Below, in pieces: positions 8,607 to 18,954 of a DNA stretch of 64,000 nucleotides. Below the pieces are notes generated by a model. It did not search any database. It worked only from the letters and a program-made list of their open reading frames with translations, and was not told the DNA's origin. The DNA lies in the NCBI GenBank assembly GCA_034717695.1, contig JAYELS010000005.1, positions 1 through 64,000 on the forward strand. Reading direction: 5' to 3'. Every line of letters starts with the position of its first letter. The first letter of the stretch is position 1. This DNA comes from NAT127 sp034717695. Its GTDB lineage: Bacteria > Pseudomonadota > Gammaproteobacteria > Pseudomonadales > Porticoccaceae. Position numbers and translations under genes: made by a program.

Positions 8607-9101
8607 ATGGAACGACTGTTCGAAAAGGCGATGTACTCAGCCCGCTGGTTGCTGGCGCCGATCTACCTGGGCCTCAGCCTGACCCTGCTGGCCCTCGGCA
8701 TCAAGTTCTTCACGGAGCTGTACCACACACTCCCCAAGATCCTCAGCATCTCGGAGATGGAGCTGATCCTGGTGGTGCTGTCCCTGGTGGATATCTCCCT
8801 GGTGGGGGGGCTGATCGTGATGGTGATGTTCTCGGGCTACGAGAACTTCGTCTCCCGCCTCGACCTGGACGAGGGGGAGGACAAGCTCAACTGGCTCGGC
8901 AAGCTCGACACCGCCAGCCTCAAGAACAAGGTGGCCGCCTCCATCGTCGCGATCTCGTCGATCCACCTGCTCAAGGTGTTCATGAACGCCGAGAAGATCG
9001 ACAACGACAAGATGCTCTGGTACGTGGTGCTGCACATCACCTTCGTGCTGTCGGCGTTCATGATGGGGGTGCTCGACAAGATGACCCGGGGCGATCACTG
9101 A
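8607..9101 (+). CDS. yqhA: UPF0114 family membrane protein YqhA
   Basis: Inner-membrane protein of 164 residues with about three or four hydrophobic segments. The opening (MERLFEKAMYSARWLLAPIY) and the stretch SRLDLDEGEDKLNWLGKLD are hallmarks of the TIGR00645/YqhA family. Function is not established in this family. GAGGTG precedes the ATG with good spacing. It stands alone between a divergent MFS gene and a convergent nucleosidase gene. Confidence 0.88.
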   Translation: MERLFEKAMYSARWLLAPIYLGLSLTLLALGIKFFTELYHTLPKILSISEMELILVVLSLVDISLVGGLIVMVMFSGYENFVSRLDLDEGEDKLNWLGKLDTASLKNKVAASIVAISSIHLLKVFMNAEKIDNDKMLWYVVLHITFVLSAFMMGVLDKMTRGDH

Positions 9102-9162
9102 GGGCCGCGAGCCCGCGCGGGGGTGGTAAAGGCCTCCCCCGCCGCCCATTCCGACTCTCCCT

Positions 9163-10527
9163 TCACGCCAGCCGGTAGCAGGGCCTGTACTCCCCCTCCC
9201 CCTGCCCCAGCTTCATGCGCTTCTCCCGCACCAGGATCCGCAGCAGCCCGTCGATGGCGGCGAGCAGCGCCGGATCGCCGTGGATGCGGTAGGGGCCGTG
9301 CTCCGCCACCTGGCGGATGCCGAAGGCCTTGACGTTGCCCGCCACTATCCCCGAGAACGCCGCCCGCAGCTGGGCGGCGAGCTGGTGGCCCGGCAGGGCG
9401 GGGTCGAGATCGAGGGCCGCCATGTTGGCGTGGGTGGGCTCGAAGGGGTGTTGCAGGGCCTCGTCGATGCGCAGGCTCCAGTTGAAGTAGTAGGCATCGC
9501 TGGTAGCCCTGCGGGCCGCGCGCACCCCCTCCACGGACTCCCGCATCAACTGGGCCACCTGCCCCGGATCGCCGATGAGGATGCGGTAGTGGCTCGCCAC
9601 CCCATCCCCCAGGCACTGGCGCAGGAAGCGGTCGAGGGTGGCAAAGTAGTCGCGGCAGCACTCGGGCCCGGCGAACACCAGGGGAATCGCCTGGCTGTTG
9701 GCCGGGTGCATGAGGATGCTCAGCAGGTAGAAGATCTCCTCCACGGTGCCCACGCCCCCGGGGAACACGATGATGCCGTGGGCGATGCGCACGAAAGCCT
9801 CCAGGCGCTTCTCGATGTCCGGCATGATCACCAGCTCGTTGACGATGGCGTTGGGGGATTCCGAGGCGATGATGCCGGGCTCGCTGATACCGATGTAGCG
9901 GCCGTCCTTGATCTGCTGCTTGGCGTGGCCCACGGCGGCCCCCTTCATGGGGCCTTTCATGGCGCCGATGCCGCAGCCGGTGACGATGTCCAGGCCCCGA
10001 AGCCCCAGCTGGTAGCCCACCTCCTTGGCGTAGTCGTATTCCTCCCGGGGAATGGCGTGGCCGCCCCAGCACACCACCAGGTTGGGGGGCACGTCGGGGC
10101 GCACCACCCCGGCGTTGCGGAGGATGCGGAACACGCTGTCGGTGAGCTGGGCCGAGGACTGGGGCTGCTCCTGGCCGCGGCCGAGGATCTTGTAGTCGGT
10201 GTAGACGATGTCCCTGAGGGCGGAGAAGAGGTGATCCTGGATGCCGCGGATCATGGTGCCGTCGACGAACGACTGGGCGGGGGCGTTGAAGATCTCCAGC
10301 TTGAGGCCCCGGGGCTGGGGCACCAGCTGGATGTCGAAATCGGCGTAGGCGGCGAAGATCTGCTCGGCGTCGTCCTTGTTGCTGTCGGTATTGAGAATGG
10401 CCAGGGCGCAGTCGCGGAACAGCCGGAACAGATCCCGCCGGCTGGTGGACAGGGCGCCGATCTCCTCCTGGGACAGCAGGTTCAGGGAACGCAGCGGGTG
10501 CAGCGTGGCGCGGGCGATCTTATCCAT
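9163..10527 (-). CDS. ppnN: Pyrimidine/purine nucleotide 5'-monophosphate nucleosidase PpnN
   Basis: Cytosolic enzyme that hydrolyses the N-glycosidic bond of nucleoside monophosphates, releasing base and ribose 5-phosphate; the E. coli enzyme (YgdH) responds to (p)ppGpp. Starting at ATG 10527 (MDKIARATLHP) gives 454 residues, the same length as E. coli PpnN. The LOG-type Rossmann core carries FPGGVGTVEEIF, matching the PGGxGTxxE nucleotide-binding motif of this superfamily. The N-terminal and C-terminal extensions of the long YgdH subfamily are present. AAGG precedes the start. Divergent from the mechanosensitive-channel operon. Confidence 0.92.
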   Translation of the reverse strand: MDKIARATLHPLRSLNLLSQEEIGALSTSRRDLFRLFRDCALAILNTDSNKDDAEQIFAAYADFDIQLVPQPRGLKLEIFNAPAQSFVDGTMIRGIQDHLFSALRDIVYTDYKILGRGQEQPQSSAQLTDSVFRILRNAGVVRPDVPPNLVVCWGGHAIPREEYDYAKEVGYQLGLRGLDIVTGCGIGAMKGPMKGAAVGHAKQQIKDGRYIGISEPGIIASESPNAIVNELVIMPDIEKRLEAFVRIAHGIIVFPGGVGTVEEIFYLLSILMHPANSQAIPLVFAGPECCRDYFATLDRFLRQCLGDGVASHYRILIGDPGQVAQLMRESVEGVRAARRATSDAYYFNWSLRIDEALQHPFEPTHANMAALDLDPALPGHQLAAQLRAAFSGIVAGNVKAFGIRQVAEHGPYRIHGDPALLAAIDGLLRILVREKRMKLGQGEGEYRPCYRLA

Positions 10528-10658
10528 CGAACAACCTTGAAATGACGGGGAATAGGCGCAGTGTAACGGAATGGCGCACCATTCGATGCTAGTCTTGGAC
10601 GGGACTATCCCAGACAAAGCCGGCCCGACAACACCGGCCCACCACCACAGGGAGCACC

Positions 10659-11486
10659 ATGCTGGAAACCATCGAACAACAGACCCTGGCGGTGCTCGGC
10701 ACCCTGGTGGCCTACCTGCCAAACCTCCTGGGCGGGGTGCTGGTGGTGGTGGCCGGCTGGCTGCTGGCCCGCTTCCTGCGCCTCGTCATCACCCGCCTGA
10801 TCCGCACCTTGAATCACCTGCTGGGGCGCCAGCTGCACGGCTCCAGCCTCCAGTTCGTGCGCATCTCGCCGGCGGCGGAACGGCTGGTGGCGGCGCTGGT
10901 GTTCTGGATCACCATCCTGGTGTTTCTCACCGTGGCGGTGCGGCTGGTGGGCTTTTCCGGCGCCGCCGGCTGGCTCGACCGGCTGGTGGTGTACCTGCCG
11001 TCGCTGCTCGCCGGGGGGCTGATCATCGTCAGCGGCTATGTGCTCGGCACCATCGCCCGCAACCTGGTGAGCCACGGCGCGGCCGCCGCCGACATCGCCG
11101 AGGCGCCACTGCTCGGCCATGTGGCCCAGGGGGCGTTCGTGGCGATGGGGCTGGTGATCGGCCTCGGCCAGGTGGGGGTGGACGTCAGCTTCCTGATCAT
11201 CCTCATCGCCATCGTCCTCGCCGCGATCCTCGGCGGCTTTGCCCTGGCCTTTGGCCTCGGCGCCCGCACCCTGGTGGAGAACCTGGTGGCGGTGCGCCAC
11301 CTCAAGCAGTTCCTCGCCCCGGGACAGCTGGCGGAGATCGGCGGCATCCGCGGCCAGGTGCTGGAGTTCACCGCCACCGGCGTGGTGCTGGAGACCGCCC
11401 AGGGCCGCCGCCTGATCCCCGCCCGGCTGTGCCTCACCGAGGCCTTCGACCTGATCACCCGGGAGGACGCCGATGAGGCCCCATAA
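10659..11486 (+). CDS. CmpX-like membrane protein with TM-helix repeats (mechanosensitive channel-related)
   Basis: Integral membrane protein of 275 residues with four or five hydrophobic segments, including the conserved TM-helix repeat (YLPNLLGGVLVVVAGWLLAR, then YLPSLLAGGLIIVSGYVLG), and a short cytoplasmic tail with a beta-domain-like segment (GQLAEIGGIRGQVLEFTATG). This arrangement is typical of CmpX and other small MscS-related proteins. First gene of a tightly overlapping operon with two MgtE-family proteins, so a role in ion or envelope homeostasis is likely; channel activity is inferred from family. Confidence 0.75.
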   Translation: MLETIEQQTLAVLGTLVAYLPNLLGGVLVVVAGWLLARFLRLVITRLIRTLNHLLGRQLHGSSLQFVRISPAAERLVAALVFWITILVFLTVAVRLVGFSGAAGWLDRLVVYLPSLLAGGLIIVSGYVLGTIARNLVSHGAAAADIAEAPLLGHVAQGAFVAMGLVIGLGQVGVDVSFLIILIAIVLAAILGGFALAFGLGARTLVENLVAVRHLKQFLAPGQLAEIGGIRGQVLEFTATGVVLETAQGRRLIPARLCLTEAFDLITREDADEAP

Positions 11487-12324
11487 TCCCCTGAGCCTCG
11501 ACTTTCTCGCCAGCAAGCCGGAGGCCGCCGCCCGGGTGCTGCAGTCCCTGGAGGCGGAGCAGGCCGCCCGCTACCTCGAAGCAGTGCCGGTACGCCTGCT
11601 CGCCCCCGTGCTGGAGCGCGCCGAGGTGTGGCCGGCGGCGCGGATCCTCGACCAGCTGCCCCTGGAACAGAACGGCGCGGTGTTTCCCCGCCTGCCCTAC
11701 CCCACGGCGGCGGCCCTGCTGCGCCTCCAACAGCCGGCGCGGCGCGAGGCCCTGCTGGGGGTGCTGCCCGGCCCCCTGGCCCGCGCCCTGGCGCGCGCCC
11801 TCGCCTACCCGGACACCACCGTGGGGGCCTGGATGGACATGTCCACCCCCTGCTTCCACCCCGATCTCCCCGCCCGGGAGTGCCTGGCCCTGCTGCGCAA
11901 GGCCCCCGCCCCCTTCGGCGGCGACCTGGTGGTGGTGGACCAGGGCCACCGGGTGCTCGGCATCCTGCCCCTCGACCGCCTGGTGCGGGAGGCGAACGGC
12001 GCCCGGGTGGGAGACCTGATGGACAGCGCCGCCGCCCCCCTGCCGGCGGAAATGAGTCTCGACATGGCGGCGCGGCGGGCGGACTGGCACCGCCACGGGG
12101 CGCTGCCGGTGCGCCACGGCAACGGCACCTACCTCGGCACCCTCAGCCGCGCCACCCTCCACGGGGCCCTGGCGCGCCGCCGACCCGGGGCGACGGAGCC
12201 CCTGGGGGACTCCCTCCCGGCCCACCTCGCCCGGGCCATGGCCAGCACCCTGCGGGGGCTGTTGATGTTCACCGCCAGCGCGCGCCGGCTGCCGCCCGCG
12301 GGGGAGCTCGACCGTGGCCGCTGA
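11473..12324 (+). CDS. MgtE N-domain/CBS-domain protein without membrane part
   Basis: Soluble protein of 283 residues resembling only the cytosolic half of MgtE Mg2+ channels: a helical superhelix N-domain (about 10-115, e.g. LAPVLERAEVWPAARILDQLP) and a tandem CBS region (about 118-230, e.g. GGDLVVVDQGHRVLGILPLD). No hydrophobic segment long enough to span the membrane is present. In MgtE these domains sense Mg2+ and gate the pore. The gene overlaps the upstream channel gene by 14 bases and the downstream full-length mgtE by 11, so a regulatory partner for the adjacent transporter is the likely role (inference). Confidence 0.75.
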   Translation: MRPHNPLSLDFLASKPEAAARVLQSLEAEQAARYLEAVPVRLLAPVLERAEVWPAARILDQLPLEQNGAVFPRLPYPTAAALLRLQQPARREALLGVLPGPLARALARALAYPDTTVGAWMDMSTPCFHPDLPARECLALLRKAPAPFGGDLVVVDQGHRVLGILPLDRLVREANGARVGDLMDSAAAPLPAEMSLDMAARRADWHRHGALPVRHGNGTYLGTLSRATLHGALARRRPGATEPLGDSLPAHLARAMASTLRGLLMFTASARRLPPAGELDRGR

Positions 12325-13660
12325 ATCCGCGGCGCCCCCGGGGGACAGCGGCCCGGAGCCGGCACTGCTGCGGGTGGACGAGGCCCTCACCCGACGCTTT
12401 CTGCTGGACTATCCCCGGGACGCCGCCCACCGGGTCGAGCGCCTGGCGAGCGCCGAGGTGGCGGCAGTGCTCGCCCGCCAGCCGGTGTACGTGCTGCTGC
12501 CCCTGTGGAAATACCTGGTGCCCCAGGCGGCGGCGGAGATCCTCGTCGCCCTGCCCGAGACCCTCGCCCACCAGTTGCTGGCGGAGCTGCCGCCCCAGGA
12601 TGCGGTGCGGATGCTCGGCCAGCTGGACGAAGCCCCGCGGCATCACCTGCTGGACCCGTTGAACGAGAGCCTGCGCCGCGAGCTGCTCACCCTGATGCAC
12701 TACCCGGAGAACAGCGCCGGGCGGCTGATGGATACCCGCACCCTGCTGTTTCGCGCCGACATGACCGTGGCCCAGGTGCTCGACACCCTGCGCAAGGCAA
12801 GGCTCAAGACCGCCCGGGGCCTGTTCCTGGTGGACGACGGGGGCCGGCTCACCGCCAAGGTCCATCTCCAGGACATCGCCATCGCCGATCCCGGCAAGGC
12901 CCTCGGCGATCTCGCCCAGCCGGTCACCGCCCTGGTGACCGCCACCGCCCCCCGGGAGGAGGTGGCGGAGCTGTTCGAGCGCCATCAGCTCTTCGACCTG
13001 CCGGTGGTGGACATCAACAACCGCCTGCTCGGCATCATCAACCACGGCGCCCTGGTGCAGGCCTCCCAGGAGGACATGTCCTCCGACGTGCTCGCCATGG
13101 TGGGCGCCAGCCGCGAGGAGCGGGCCCTGTCCAGGCCCCTGTTCGCGGTGCGCAAACGCATGCCCTGGCTGCAGATCAACCTGATCACCGCCTTCCTCGC
13201 CGCCTCGGTGGTGGGGCTGTTCGAGAGCACCATCGCCCAGTTCACCGCCCTCGCGGTGCTGATGCCGGTGGTGGCGGGACAGGCGGGCAACGCCGGGGCC
13301 CAGGCCCTGGCGGTGACCATGCGCGGCCTGGCCCTGCGGGAGATCACCCTGCGCCACTGGTTCCGGGTGATGTTCAAGGAGGTGCGGGTGGGGTTGATGA
13401 ACGGCCTCTCGGTGGCGCTGACCTGCGGGCTCGCCGTGTACCTTTGGAGCGGCTCGGTGGGCCTGGTGCTGATCATCTGCTCGGCCATGGTGCTGGCCAT
13501 GGTGGCGGCGGGTTTCGCCGGGGCGGTGGTGCCCATCGCCCTGGTGCGCCTCGGGCAGGACCCGGCCCAGGCATCGTCCATCATCCTCACCACGGTCACC
13601 GACATCACCGGTTTTTTTGCCTTTCTCGGCATCGCCACCCTGCTCTCGGGGCTGCTCTGA
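12314..13660 (+). CDS. mgtE: Magnesium transporter MgtE
   Basis: 448-residue Mg2+ channel/transporter. The N-domain (about 20-140), two CBS domains (about 140-265; FLVDDGGRLTAKVHLQDIAI, then DLPVVDINNRLLGIINHGAL) and a connecting helix lead to five membrane helices at about 290-445. The pore region contains LMPVVAGQAGNAGAQALAV, the conserved signature of the MgtE ion path. GTG 12314 overlaps the preceding gene by 11 bases. It imports Mg2+ (or Co2+) down its gradient and closes when cytosolic Mg2+ is high. Confidence 0.92.
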   Translation: MAAESAAPPGDSGPEPALLRVDEALTRRFLLDYPRDAAHRVERLASAEVAAVLARQPVYVLLPLWKYLVPQAAAEILVALPETLAHQLLAELPPQDAVRMLGQLDEAPRHHLLDPLNESLRRELLTLMHYPENSAGRLMDTRTLLFRADMTVAQVLDTLRKARLKTARGLFLVDDGGRLTAKVHLQDIAIADPGKALGDLAQPVTALVTATAPREEVAELFERHQLFDLPVVDINNRLLGIINHGALVQASQEDMSSDVLAMVGASREERALSRPLFAVRKRMPWLQINLITAFLAASVVGLFESTIAQFTALAVLMPVVAGQAGNAGAQALAVTMRGLALREITLRHWFRVMFKEVRVGLMNGLSVALTCGLAVYLWSGSVGLVLIICSAMVLAMVAAGFAGAVVPIALVRLGQDPAQASSIILTTVTDITGFFAFLGIATLLSGLL

Positions 13661-13727
13661 GTTTGCCCGGGGCGCGGCCACCGGGCCATAATCGGGCCAA
13701 GGACCGTTACCGGCAACGAAGTCAGCC

Positions 13728-15482
13728 ATGAAGAAACGCCGGCGTTTTGCCGTCGCCGTCGCCCTGGCGCTGGCCCCAACCCCAGCGCTGCTGCTTGCCA
13801 CCGACGCCCAGGGCGCCGACCGGGTGCGGGTCGCGGTGAGCGGCGGCGACCGCCCCTTGCGGGACAACGTCCGCGCCCATCTGGGGCTCGGCGAGCTGCC
13901 CTGCGACATCCCCGAACTGCAGCTGCGGAGCCGCCTGCGGGGCGCCGACGGGCGCATCTCCGAGGCGCTGCGGGCCCTCGGCTACTACCGCGGCCAGTGG
14001 CAAGTGGATAGCGAGCTCGTCGAAGGGAACAGCCCCTGCTGGCGGGTGCGGGTCAGCCTCGAACCGGGCGAGCCGGTGCTGGTGGGGGACATGACCGTGC
14101 GGGTCGAGGGGGAGGGCGCCGCCGACCCGCGCTTCACCCGCTACCTGGCGACACTGCCCCTCGCCCCCGGGCAACGCCTCGACCACGGCGCCTACGAGGC
14201 CATCAAGGCCGGGCTGGTGGAACACGCCCGGGCCGCCGGTTACGTGGAGGGCCGCTTCAGCCGCCGCGTCCTGCGTGTGGATACCGCGCGCAACCGCGCC
14301 GACATCGCGCTGGTCTACGACAGCGGCCCCCGCTACCGCTTCGGCGCCGTCCACTACGGCGACTCACCCCTCGATGAAAGCCTGCAACGGCGCTTCCTTA
14401 CCCTCGCCCCCGGCGAGCCCTACGAGGCCGGCAAGCTGATCGAGACCCAGAGCAACCTGATCAACAGCCAATACTTCGCCGATGTCAGCGTCGATCAGGC
14501 GCCCCCCGACCCGGAGCGCCGCGAGATAGCGGTCAGCATCCGCACCGAACCCCGCGCCCGGTACGAAACCACCGCCGGGGCGGGCTTTTCCACCGACACC
14601 GGCCCCCGCCTCGGCTACAGCCTCGCCAACCGCCGGGTCAACGGCGCCGGGGACACCTACCGGCTGTCGAGCCAGCTGTCGCCGGTGCAATCGAACCTGG
14701 GATTCCAGTACGAGCAGCCCGGCGCCAACCCCCTGCGGGAGAAGACCCAGTGGTCCACCGGCTGGCAGCGGGAGGACACCGACACCGCCCGCAGTGACAG
14801 CTTCCGCGCCGAGGTGGCGCTGATCACCGCCGGCGACAGCGGCTGGCTGCGGACCCTGAGCCTCAAGTATCTGTTCGAGGACTTCGAGATCGCCGGGGAG
14901 CGCACCTCGTCGATGCTGCTGATGCCCGGCATCGGCTGGTCGAAAAGCCGCGCCAACGACCCGCGCCACCCCACCCGGGGCTGGCGCCTGGGGGGTGCGC
15001 TGCGGGGCGCCGTGGCGGGGCTGGCATCGGACCTCACCCTCGGCCAGGCGGAGCTGGACGGCAAGCTGATCCTGCCCCTCGCCGGCGGCCGCCTGCTCAC
15101 CCGGGCGGGCCTCGCCGCCACCGCCCTCGACGACTTCGCCCAGCTGCCGGCGTCCCTGCGCTTTTTCGCCGGGGGCGACAACAGCGTGCGGGGCTTCGAC
15201 TACCAGAGCCTCGGCCCCCGGGACAGCGCAGGGGAAGTGGTCGGCGGCAAGCACCGCCTCACCGCCAGTGTCGAGTACGACCGCCGGGTGTGGCGGGATT
15301 TCGCCCTCGCCGCCTTCCTCGACGCCGGCACCGCCTTCGATACCCGGGATTTCAACCTCCACCAGGGCGCCGGCTTCGGGGTGCGCTGGTTCTCCCCCAT
15401 CGGCCCCATCCGGGTGGATTTCGCCTTCCCCCTGGAGGAGGGCGGCTTTCGCCTCCACCTGTCCATGGGGCCGGACCTGTGA
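13728..15482 (+). CDS. tamA: Translocation and assembly module subunit TamA (Omp85 family)
   Basis: Outer-membrane protein of 584 residues with a signal peptide (ending about residue 29), three POTRA-like domains (about 33-265) and a C-terminal 16-strand barrel. The Omp85 signature RFFAGGDNSVRGF is present at about 478-490, corresponding to the conserved (V/I)RG(F/Y) loop, and the protein ends with a barrel strand. With TamB it forms the TAM complex, implicated in outer-membrane protein assembly and lipid transport. Its TGA overlaps the GTG start of tamB, indicating translational coupling. Confidence 0.92.
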   Translation: MKKRRRFAVAVALALAPTPALLLATDAQGADRVRVAVSGGDRPLRDNVRAHLGLGELPCDIPELQLRSRLRGADGRISEALRALGYYRGQWQVDSELVEGNSPCWRVRVSLEPGEPVLVGDMTVRVEGEGAADPRFTRYLATLPLAPGQRLDHGAYEAIKAGLVEHARAAGYVEGRFSRRVLRVDTARNRADIALVYDSGPRYRFGAVHYGDSPLDESLQRRFLTLAPGEPYEAGKLIETQSNLINSQYFADVSVDQAPPDPERREIAVSIRTEPRARYETTAGAGFSTDTGPRLGYSLANRRVNGAGDTYRLSSQLSPVQSNLGFQYEQPGANPLREKTQWSTGWQREDTDTARSDSFRAEVALITAGDSGWLRTLSLKYLFEDFEIAGERTSSMLLMPGIGWSKSRANDPRHPTRGWRLGGALRGAVAGLASDLTLGQAELDGKLILPLAGGRLLTRAGLAATALDDFAQLPASLRFFAGGDNSVRGFDYQSLGPRDSAGEVVGGKHRLTASVEYDRRVWRDFALAAFLDAGTAFDTRDFNLHQGAGFGVRWFSPIGPIRVDFAFPLEEGGFRLHLSMGPDL

Positions 15483-18400
15483 GGGCGGCGCGCCGGCCGC
15501 TGGCCATCCTCGGCGCCCTGCTCGCGACCCCGCTGGCCCTGGTGGCGCTGCTGGCGGGCAGCGAGGCGGGCAGCCGCTGGGTGGTGGCGAAGGCCCTGTC
15601 CCTGGCCGCCCCCGAGGCCCGGGTGGGGTACATCGAGGGCACCCTGGCCCCTGCTCGGGGGCCACCTGTCGGTGCAACGGCTGATCCTCACCGGCCTGAC
15701 CATTCGCCTTGCGGACGACGACCCGGACCGGGAACCCCCGGGGCCCTGGCCGAACCTCGCCCCGCCCCTGCCGGTGAGCCTCGCCGGGGGCGATATCCGC
15801 GATCTGCGTATCGCCCGGGGCGACGCCAACTGGCGGGTGGCGCGCATCGTTCTCGCCGCGAGCAGCGGCCCATCCCGCACCCGTATCCGCAAGCTGGAGG
15901 TCACCCAGGGGGAGCACCGGCTCCAACTTGCCGGCCAGCTGGGCAACCGGATGCCCTACCCCCTGCGCCTGGACCTGGCATGGTCGAGCCGGCTTCCCGA
16001 TGGCCAGCCCCTGGCGGGGCGCGGCACCCTCGCCGGGGATCTCCGCGCCCTCAACCTCGACCACCGGCTCAGCCAGCCCGCGACCGTCACCACCCAGGCG
16101 CGCCTCGGCCGCGCCTTCGCCGCCGACCGCGCGACCCTCGACCTGGAGCGCCTCGCCCTCTCCCTCGAAAGCCAATGGCAAGCCCTGGCGCTGTCCCTGC
16201 CGCAACTCCCCACCCTCGCCAGCGACGGCCACCTGGCGATCACCGGCAACTGGGCTGACTATCGCATCGAACTGGCGGCGACCCTGGTGGACCCGGCGGC
16301 CACCGCCAAGGCCCCGGCGGATGAGGCCACCAGCGACCTGCCCGCGCGAGTCGGGGCACTGCTGCGGGAGCCCGCCACCATCGCCCTCAGCGCCAGCGGC
16401 CAGGGGCGCCAGGTGCGTCTCGAACCCCTCGCCATCGACACCCGGGCGGGGGACCTCGACGCCACCGGCAACCTCGTCGTCGGCGATCTCACCCCCGACA
16501 ACCCCCTGCGCTGGGAGATCGCCGTCACCGCCCGGGATATCGACACCGCCGTACTCGCTCCCGCCCGACCGGCCCGGCTCGCGGCGCGGGTCGAGAGCGA
16601 GGGCCACTGGCGGAGGGACGACTACCGGGTGGCACTGACCCTGAGGGAGCTGGCGGGTGACGTCCTCGCCGCCCCGCTGACGGGCAGCGGCCGCGTCACC
16701 CTGGGGCCCGGCGCCGCCGCCGTCGACGGCCTCGTCCTCACCCTCGGGGACAATCACCTGGCACTGGATGGCCCGATGGCGGCGCACCGCCTCGACCTGC
16801 GCTGGCGCCTCGACGCCCCACGCCTTGCGGACTTCGGCGCAGACCTCGCGGGCACCCTGACCTCGGCGGGAACCCTCACCGGCACGGCGGCGCGGCCGGG
16901 GGGAGAGCTGACCGTCTCGGCCCGGGGCCTTCGCCATGGCGACCAGGGGATGGATCGCCTCGACATCAGCGCCCGGGCCGATCCCGGCGGCGCACTGCAG
17001 CTCGATGCCAGGGGTGGCGGCATCCGCGCCGGGCCCCTGGCGGACGCCGCCCTCTCGCTCCGGGCCCGGGGCGAACCCGGGGACCACCGCCTGCACCTTG
17101 CCCTCGACGATGGCGACAGCCACCTGGCCCTCGCCCTCGCCGGCGGCCTCGACGGGGATCACTGGCGCGGGGAGCTGGGGGATACCCGCCTTCGCCACCC
17201 CCGGCTCGGGGGCTGGCGCCAGGATGGCGCGGCGAGCCTCGCCGCAAGCGCTGCCGGCTTCGATCTCGGCGAGCTGTGCCTCGCCAGCGACGCCGCCACC
17301 CTGTGCGCCCGCGCCCGCCTTGCCGACCACCGGCTCGACGCCCGGGGCCAGCTCGCCAACCTGCCGGTGGCCGCCCTCGCCCGCGACCTGCCGGCGGGGG
17401 CCAGCCTCGCCGGCACCCTGGCCAGCGGCCTCCAGCTGGCGGGCCCCCTGGATGCCCTCGACGGGGAGCTGTCCCTCGCCAGCAGCGGCCTGCGCCTCGG
17501 CTACCAGCCCCCGGAGGATGTGGAGGCCCTCGACGTCCCCGCCGAACTCAACGCCCGCGCCACCCTGGCCAAGGGGGCGGCCCGCGCCCGGCTGGCCTTC
17601 ACCCTGCCCACCCTGGGTGCGCTCAACGGCGAGGTCGGCATCGACCGCCTCGCGGCGGACGGCCAACTCCAGGGGGCCCTGCGGGGCCAGTTCACCACCC
17701 TCACCTGGCTCGACGGCTTCTTCCCGGAGCTGGACAACCTGGACGGCCGCCTCGCCCTCGACCTGGCCCTGGCCGGGCAGCCGGCGGCACCCAGGGTTGC
17801 GGGCAGCGTCGCGGTGGATGGCCTCGAAGCCCAGGTGCCGGTGGCGGGCATCCAGCTGGCGGACGGTCGCGCCCGCCTCACCATCGACGGGGACGGCCAG
17901 TGGCAACTCGCCGGCGGAGTGACCGGCCTTGGGGCCGAAGGGGGCGAGGCGGGCGCCCTCGAGTTCGACGGCGCCGGCCTGCGGGACACCGGCACCCTTG
18001 CGCTGCGGGGCGAGGACGTACTGGCGGTGGATCGCCCCGATGCCCGGGTACGATTGTCGCCGGACCTGCGCCTGGCCCTCGGCCCCGAGGCCATCGATCT
18101 CGACGGCGAGATCGCCGTCACCGGCGGCCACTTCATCCTCGGCGCCCTGCCGGCCCGGGCGGTGAAAGTCTCCCCGGACGAGCGCATATTCCCCGCCGGG
18201 GAGGAAGACGAAGCGACGGCCCGGCCCCTGCGGGCCCGGGTGCGGCTCAGCCTCGACGACAGTTTTCGGGTCGAGGGCCACGGCCTCGCCACCCGGGTGG
18301 GGGGGAACCTGCGCATCACCCAGCGGGGGGACGACCCACCCCGGGCCGCCGGCACCCTGACCCTGGTGGACGGGGTCTACGCCGCCTACGGCCAGTCCCT

Positions 18401-18926
18401 GGCGGTGGAGCGGGGCTACCTGATCTTCCAGGGGCCGCTGGACAACCCGGGGCTCAATATCCGCGCGGTGCGCAAGACCGCCAGCGCCACCGTGGGCATC
18501 GACATCGGCGGCGTCGCCCAGGACATCCGCAGCGAACTGTTCTCCACCCCGCCCCTGACACCCACCGAGACCCTGGCGATCCTCATCACCGGCAAGCCCC
18601 CGGGCGGCATGAACGCCGGCGACGCCAACCAGGTGGTGAACGCCGCCGCGGCCCTCGGCATCGCCCAGGGGGATCGCATCACCGACAACCTGCAGCGGGC
18701 CTTCGGCCTCGACAGGGTGGACCTGCGGGGCGGCGACGATTACCTCGACAGCGCCCTGGTGGTGGGCAAGTACCTGGCGCCGGATCTGTTCGTCAGTTAC
18801 GTGCAGGATCTGTTCAGCCCGGCGGGGAGCATCCAGCTGGATTACAACCTCGGTCGCCACCTCGGCATCAAGGCCACCTCGGGGGAAACCCAGAGCGTCG
18901 ATCTGCTCTACCGGGTCGAACACTAA
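15479..18926 (+). pseudogene. tamB: Translocation and assembly module protein TamB (DUF490), frameshifted near the N-terminus
   Basis: Large periplasm-spanning, inner-membrane-anchored partner of TamA. From GTG 15479 the frame encodes an N-terminal anchor (RPLAILGALLATPLALVALL) and runs to about 15650. The rest, from LLGGHLSVQRL to the stop at 18926, lies in another frame. Removing one C from the CCCC run at 15648-15651 restores a continuous protein of about 1148 residues. The C-terminal DUF490 region is intact (TPTETLAILITGKPPGG, DNLQRAFGLDRVDLR, LFVSYVQDLFSPAGSIQLDY). This is either a true frameshift, a slippage site or a sequencing error. If only ATG 15672 were used, the anchor would be missing. 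Confidence 0.85.
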
Positions 18927-18937
18927 GGGGCTTTCGA

Positions 18938-18954
18938 TGTCACAAATCTGTCAT
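18938..18954 (+). promoter_or_regulatory. Pho box (PhoB-binding site) upstream of ppk1
   Basis: TGTCAC-AAATC-TGTCAT: two TGTCA-type half sites 11 bases apart, the exact geometry of the PhoB direct repeat. It lies about 60 bases before the polyphosphate kinase start, implying induction under phosphate starvation. Confidence 0.85.

Noticed and set aside
14364..18923. 1519-residue minus-strand frame opposite tamA/tamB
   Set aside because: Antisense shadow in GC-rich DNA: Gly/Gln/Val-rich with no domain, while the plus strand encodes recognisable TamA and TamB.
15672..18926. TamB starting at ATG 15672 as an intact gene
   Set aside because: It would omit the membrane anchor that is clearly encoded from GTG 15479 in another frame; a frameshift at the C4 run is the simpler reading.
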